DNA of 10,304 bases from positions 1-10,304 of the forward strand of contig CAZYVL010000090.1 in the NCBI GenBank assembly GCA_964651005.1, given 5' to 3'. Both the position numbers and the translations under genes were made by a program. This DNA comes from DATMFV01 sp964651005. GTDB taxonomy: Bacteria > Verrucomicrobiota > Verrucomicrobiia > Chthoniobacterales > Chthoniobacteraceae. This document shows, piece after piece, positions 7,058 to 10,304 of the stretch (position 1 is the first letter of the stretch; every line of letters begins with the position of its first letter). The notes under the pieces were generated by a model, which saw only the letters and a list, made by a program, of their open reading frames with translations, did no database searches and was not told the origin of the DNA.

Positions 7058-7259
7058 GGCGGCGCAGCTCTCCCGCCCTGGTGGCGAAACGCAGCCACAA
7101 GGGCAACGCAAGCAGAGACCGACGGCGCGTTGGCGCTCCCCGTTTTTCCCTGATGCGGCGGGGAAATTCAATCGCAATCGCCAACCGCGCGCCGAACTCC
7201 CGAACGCGCGCCATTTTTTTGCATCGCAATGCCCGTGCGCGCCGGGTTTGATTTTCCCC
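7058..7259. promoter_or_regulatory. Divergent intergenic region, MreB-like gene / riboflavin synthase
   Basis: These 202 bases separate two divergent genes. I looked for an FMN riboswitch ahead of the riboflavin synthase gene and found none of its conserved elements. The octamer ATCGCAAT occurs at 7171-7178 and again at 7223-7230; the first copy lies in a tandem CAATCG pair at 7169-7180. A GC hairpin followed by seven T residues is listed separately. No clear -35/-10 promoter is visible in either direction. Confidence 0.4.
7187..7220 (+). terminator. Possible terminator or attenuator in the riboflavin synthase leader
   Basis: GCGCGC at 7187-7192 can pair with GCGCGC at 7206-7211 across a 13-base loop. 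Two bases later comes a run of seven T residues (7214-7220). On the plus strand this has the layout of a weak intrinsic terminator 39 bases before the riboflavin synthase ATG. The stem has only six pairs and a long loop, and GCGCGC is common in GC-rich DNA, so the call is tentative. Confidence 0.22.
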
Positions 7260-7865
7260 ATGTTCACGGGCCTTGTCGAAGAAGTCGCCACCGTCGCCGC
7301 GCTCCGTTCCACGGCAGAGGGCGGCGCGGCGCTGGCGGTGGAAGCCTCGCTCGTCGGCGAGGGGACCCGGCCTGGCGACTCGATTGCCGTCAACGGCTGC
7401 TGCCTGACGGTGACGGCGCTCGAAGGAGGCCGCCTTGCGTTCGATCTGCTCGCCGAGACGCTCGCGCGCACCAATCTCGGCGCGCTTCGCCCCGGCGCGG
7501 CGGTGAACCTGGAGCGCGCCCTTCCAGCCAACGGACGGCTCGGCGGCCATTTCGTGCAGGGGCATGTCGATTGCACCAGCCCAATCCTCGCGCTGGAGGC
7601 GTCCGCGGCCCCGGCTCCCGATCACCGGCTGGAGATCGCGCTGCCGCCGGAGTTTGCCCGCTACGTGGTTTTCAAGGGGTCGATTGCCGTCAATGGCGTC
7701 AGCCTGACGGTGGCGGAGGTCCGGGAGGCGAGCTTTGTCCTCTGGATCATCCCGCACACGCTCGCCGCCACCAACCTTGGCAAGCTCCGCGCGGGCGACT
7801 GCGTGAATATCGAGTTTGACCTGCTGGCCAAATATATGGAAAAGCTCGCAACGGGGCGGCCCTGA
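7260..7865 (+). CDS. ribE: Riboflavin synthase, alpha chain
   Basis: This cytoplasmic enzyme makes riboflavin by dismutating two molecules of 6,7-dimethyl-8-ribityllumazine, the last step of the pathway. At 201 residues it has normal length and the two-barrel plan. It opens with the family signature MFTGLVEE; barrel 1 contains GDSIAVNGCCLTVTAL (39-54) and barrel 2 contains the matching KGSIAVNGVSLTVAEV. Ser41, Cys48 and His102 fall at the same positions as the active-site residues in the E. coli enzyme. The sequence GRLGGHFVQGHVD (92-104) joins the two halves. The ATG at 7260 gives the exact family N-terminus; upstream bases (GATTTTCCCC) contain no SD. The symbol is ribE in E. coli usage (ribC in some annotations). 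No other riboflavin genes are near. The CstA gene follows after 24 bases and is probably co-transcribed. Confidence 0.97.
   Translation: MFTGLVEEVATVAALRSTAEGGAALAVEASLVGEGTRPGDSIAVNGCCLTVTALEGGRLAFDLLAETLARTNLGALRPGAAVNLERALPANGRLGGHFVQGHVDCTSPILALEASAAPAPDHRLEIALPPEFARYVVFKGSIAVNGVSLTVAEVREASFVLWIIPHTLAATNLGKLRAGDCVNIEFDLLAKYMEKLATGRP
7381..7712 (+). repeat. Internal duplication within the riboflavin synthase gene
   Basis: Bases 7381-7412 and 7681-7712, exactly 300 bases (100 codons) apart, match at 28 of 32 positions. They encode the equivalent SIAVNG..LTV strand and turn in the two barrels. The protein duplication is an ancient property of the family. The close DNA match probably reflects conserved residues plus biased codon choice. 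Confidence 0.7.
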
Positions 7866-7889
7866 TCTTTCCCCCCCTATTTTCCTCCT

Positions 7890-10223
7890 ATGAAAAAAGC
7901 GTTCTCGTTGCTCTGCTGGTGCCTCGTGGCGCTGCTCGGCGCGGTGGCCTACGCGGCCATCGCTCTGCCGCGTGACGAACCGCTCAACTCCATCTACATC
8001 CTCCTGGCGGCGCTTTGCAGCTACGCCATCGGCTACCGTTTCTACTCCAAGTGGATCACCGCCCGCGTGCTGATGCTCGATGACCGGCGCGCCACCCCGG
8101 CGGAAGTGCATGAGGATGGGAAGGATTTCGTCAAAACCAACAAGTGGATCGTCTTCGGCCACCACTTCGCCGCGATTTCCGGCCCGGGGCCGCTGGTCGG
8201 GCCGGTGCTGGCGGCGCAATTCGGCTTTCTGCCGGGGACGCTCTGGATCTTGATCGGCGTGGTCCTTGGCGGTGCGGTGCAGGACATGGTGATCCTCTTC
8301 GCCTCGATGCGGCGCGACGGCAAATCGCTCGGCCAGATGGTGAAGGAGGAACTCGGCCCCTTGGCCGGGGCGCTGGCGCTGGTCGCCATTCTCGCGATCA
8401 TCGTGATCCTGCTCGCCGTGCTCGGGTTGGTGGTGGTGCGCGCGCTCGCCAACAGCCCGTGGGGCGTTTTCACCGTCGGCGCAACGATCCCCGTGGCGAT
8501 GTTCCTGGGGGGGTATCTCCGGTTCGTGCGCGTGGGCAAGGTGCTGGAAGCGACGATCATCGGCGGCGTGCTGCTCCTGCTGGCGGTCTGGGGCGGGCAG
8601 TTCATCCACCACGACGCGGCGCTTTCGAAGATCTTCACCGTACACGCCGAGCCGCTCGCCTGGTCGATCATCGCCTACGGCCTGGCGGCGAGCATCCTCC
8701 CCGTCTGGCTGCTGCTCGCCCCGCGCGACTACCTGAGCACGTTTCTCAAGCTCGGCACGATCTTCGCGCTCGTGCTCGGCGTCTTCCTCGTCCTGCCGGA
8801 TCTGAAGATGCCCGCGCTCACGCCGTTTGTGGATGGCTCCGGGCCGGTCTTCGGCGGGAAGCTCTTCCCCTTCTGTTTCATCACCATCGCCTGCGGGGCG
8901 ATCTCCGGCTTCCACACGCTGATCGCCAGCGGCACCACGCCCAAGCTCATCATGCGGGAGAGCAGCATCCGCCCGGTCGGCTACGGCGCGATGTGCCTGG
9001 AATCGCTGGTGGCCATCGTGGCGATGATCGCCGCCTGCACGCTCGACCCGGGCGTCTACTTCGCCATGAACATCAAGGGCGCGCCGACGGAGACACTCGC
9101 CCATGTCGCCGCGCTCGGCTTTCCCGTTTCGCTCGACCAGATGCAATCGCTGGCCCGGATGGCGGGCGAACAGACGCTCTTTGGCCGCACCGGCGGGGCG
9201 ACGACGCTCGCCGTCGGCATGGCGACGATCTTCTCCAACGTCCTCGGCGGGCGCGGGCTGGCGCTCTGGTATCACTTTGCGATCATGTTCGAGGCGCTCT
9301 TTATCCTCACCACCATCGACGCGGGGACGCGCGTGGGGCGCTATCTGCTCCAGGACGCGCTGCGCCTGCTCTGGAAGCCGCTGGGTAACACCAAAAGCCT
9401 CGGGGCGAACCTCTTTTCCAGCGGGCTGCTCGTGGCCGCGTGGGGGTACTTTCTCATTCAGGGCGTGCGCGATCCGCTCGGCGGGATCAACACGCTCTGG
9501 CCGCTCTTCGGCGTTGCCAACCAGCTTCTCGCGGGCATCGCTCTCTGCCTGGCCACGACGATCATCCTCAAAATGCAGCTCCGCCGCGAGAAACCGCGCC
9601 TGCGCTTCGCGCTCGTGACGTTCCTGCCGCTCATGGCCGTGCTCGGCATCACGCTTTCGGCGAGCCTCACGAAAATCTTTTCCAGTGACCCGCGCGTCGG
9701 CTTCCTCACGCAGATCGCGGGGTACGAGGCGAAGAAGCCCGCGCTGCGCGAGGCGCTCGCCGCCGCCGAAGCCAGGGGAACCAGGGAAGCCGAAGGGGGC
9801 GCCGCCCTGGAAACCGCCCGCCAGGCGCTGCGGACCAATGCCGTGCTGCAATTCAACGCCCGGGTGAACACGGCGCTCTCCGCCTCGCTCGTCGGCCTCG
9901 TGCTGCTCATCACCGGGTTGAGCGTGCGCGAATGGGTGCTGCTGATTGCGCGCAAACGGCTTGCGGAGCTTTACGAGTCGGAGCCGGTCTGGCTCCCCGC
10001 CTATGAAACCGTTCAGGAAAAGCCGCTGCGGCTCTGGGGCTTCTTCGCGCTCGCCTTCGCGCTGGCCCGGGAGCTTTCCGGCGAAGCGGCGCTGGAGCGC
10101 GCCCGCGCCGATGCACCCCCCGCCTCTGTAGCCTCCGAAGCCGCCTGCGACTGCGCCGACGCGCAGCAGACTTACGTGGCGTTTACGACCCGGCGCTTCA
10201 ACGGCGTGAAGCGTTGTTGCTGA
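7890..10223 (+). CDS. cstA: Carbon starvation protein CstA family transporter
   Basis: This 777-residue polytopic inner-membrane protein carries the CstA signature FGHHFAAISGPGPLVGPVLA (residues 89-108), then AAQFGFLPGTLW, GAVQDMVILF and SLGQM, all typical of CstA. E. coli relatives are CstA, induced on carbon starvation and linked to peptide uptake, and BtsT, a pyruvate/proton symporter; the substrate here is not decidable by eye. The N-terminus has a hydrophobic segment (4-25), then a second helix before SKWITARV. About 610-665 is an Ala/Glu/Arg-rich soluble segment (LREALAAAEARGTREAEGG) that looks helical. It is longer than the roughly 700-residue E. coli protein, and its tail carries four cysteines (C753, C755, C776, C777). 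The ATG at 7890 is preceded by TTTTCCTCCT, which is pyrimidine-only and not an SD. It lies 24 bases after riboflavin synthase and ends at a strong hairpin. Confidence 0.95.
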   Translation: MKKAFSLLCWCLVALLGAVAYAAIALPRDEPLNSIYILLAALCSYAIGYRFYSKWITARVLMLDDRRATPAEVHEDGKDFVKTNKWIVFGHHFAAISGPGPLVGPVLAAQFGFLPGTLWILIGVVLGGAVQDMVILFASMRRDGKSLGQMVKEELGPLAGALALVAILAIIVILLAVLGLVVVRALANSPWGVFTVGATIPVAMFLGGYLRFVRVGKVLEATIIGGVLLLLAVWGGQFIHHDAALSKIFTVHAEPLAWSIIAYGLAASILPVWLLLAPRDYLSTFLKLGTIFALVLGVFLVLPDLKMPALTPFVDGSGPVFGGKLFPFCFITIACGAISGFHTLIASGTTPKLIMRESSIRPVGYGAMCLESLVAIVAMIAACTLDPGVYFAMNIKGAPTETLAHVAALGFPVSLDQMQSLARMAGEQTLFGRTGGATTLAVGMATIFSNVLGGRGLALWYHFAIMFEALFILTTIDAGTRVGRYLLQDALRLLWKPLGNTKSLGANLFSSGLLVAAWGYFLIQGVRDPLGGINTLWPLFGVANQLLAGIALCLATTIILKMQLRREKPRLRFALVTFLPLMAVLGITLSASLTKIFSSDPRVGFLTQIAGYEAKKPALREALAAAEARGTREAEGGAALETARQALRTNAVLQFNARVNTALSASLVGLVLLITGLSVREWVLLIARKRLAELYESEPVWLPAYETVQEKPLRLWGFFALAFALARELSGEAALERARADAPPASVASEAACDCADAQQTYVAFTTRRFNGVKRCC

Positions 10224-10232
10224 ATGGGAAAT

Positions 10233-10271
10233 AGCGAAAGCACGAAACCGGGGAGGTTTCGTGCTTTCGCT
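10233..10271 (+). terminator. Perfect 17-bp hairpin after cstA
   Basis: Ten bases after the cstA stop, AGCGAAAGCACGAAACC (10233-10249) and GGTTTCGTGCTTTCGCT (10255-10271) form a perfect 17-bp stem with the loop GGGGA. No U-tract follows on the plus strand (GTGAAAAACGG). A minus-strand transcript would also meet the stem without a good U-tract. It is best read as a transcript-end or mRNA-stabilising hairpin, possibly a terminator that does not need a U-tract. The remaining 33 bases to the window edge contain only a short GCCGG/CCGGC inverted repeat and no gene. Confidence 0.7.
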
Positions 10272-10304
10272 GTGAAAAACGGAAGGCCGGTGCGCCCGGC
10301 GCGG

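Noticed and set aside
6285..7259. N-terminal extension of the riboflavin synthase frame, upstream of 7260
   Set aside because: The family begins at MFTGLVEE. The upstream part is antisense to the MreB-like gene and has Ser/Arg/Ala shadow composition.
7058..7259. FMN riboswitch ahead of riboflavin synthase
   Set aside because: The conserved sequence blocks of the FMN aptamer are not present.
7058..7576. N-terminal extension of the MreB-like frame beyond 7057
   Set aside because: It would run antisense through riboflavin synthase and its leader. Actin homology starts just after the ATG at 7057.
7044..9851. A 935-codon open frame on the minus strand opposite riboflavin synthase and cstA
   Set aside because: It is a shadow frame caused by high GC at third positions: rich in Arg, Glu, His and Asp, no domain, and it lies antisense to two clearly conserved genes.

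Overview
The window is GC-rich bacterial chromosome with seven protein genes on both strands. It has no rRNA, tRNA, CRISPR array or insertion sequence that I can see. A lipoprotein periplasmic adaptor and an RND pump point to a Gram-negative cell. The GC level, the MreB-type actin homologue and the almost complete lack of Shine-Dalgarno sequences would fit a Verrucomicrobiota/PVC-type genome. That placement is an inference from style, not from a marker gene.

Layout. 1-680 (minus): a pirin-family cupin that runs off the left edge. 681-857: divergent intergenic region. 858-5234 (plus): a two-gene efflux operon, a lipoprotein membrane-fusion protein followed by an MdtB/MdtC-like RND transporter. 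5308-5832 (plus): an unrecognised single-pass membrane protein whose G+C is near 50%, well below its neighbours. 5875-7057 (minus): a STAS-domain anti-sigma-antagonist-like protein lying just downstream of, and overlapping, a shortened and diverged MreB-like actin homologue. 7058-7259: a second divergent intergenic region. 7260-10223 (plus): riboflavin synthase alpha chain, then a CstA-family carbon-starvation transporter 24 bases later, closed by a 17-bp perfect hairpin.

How the genes may work together. The adaptor and pump should form the inner-membrane and periplasmic parts of a drug or metabolite exporter; the outer-membrane channel is not in the window. Riboflavin synthase and CstA are probably co-transcribed, though no known pathway links them. 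The most unusual unit is the minus-strand MreB-like/STAS pair. The actin homologue keeps the nucleotide-fold landmarks, but appears to lack most of subdomain IIB, has a short IB region, and has substitutions in the phosphate-2 loop and at the position of a usually conserved glutamate. It is overlapped by a gene for a phosphorylatable STAS switch protein. A partner-switching module coupled to an actin-like scaffold is an attractive but unproven reading.
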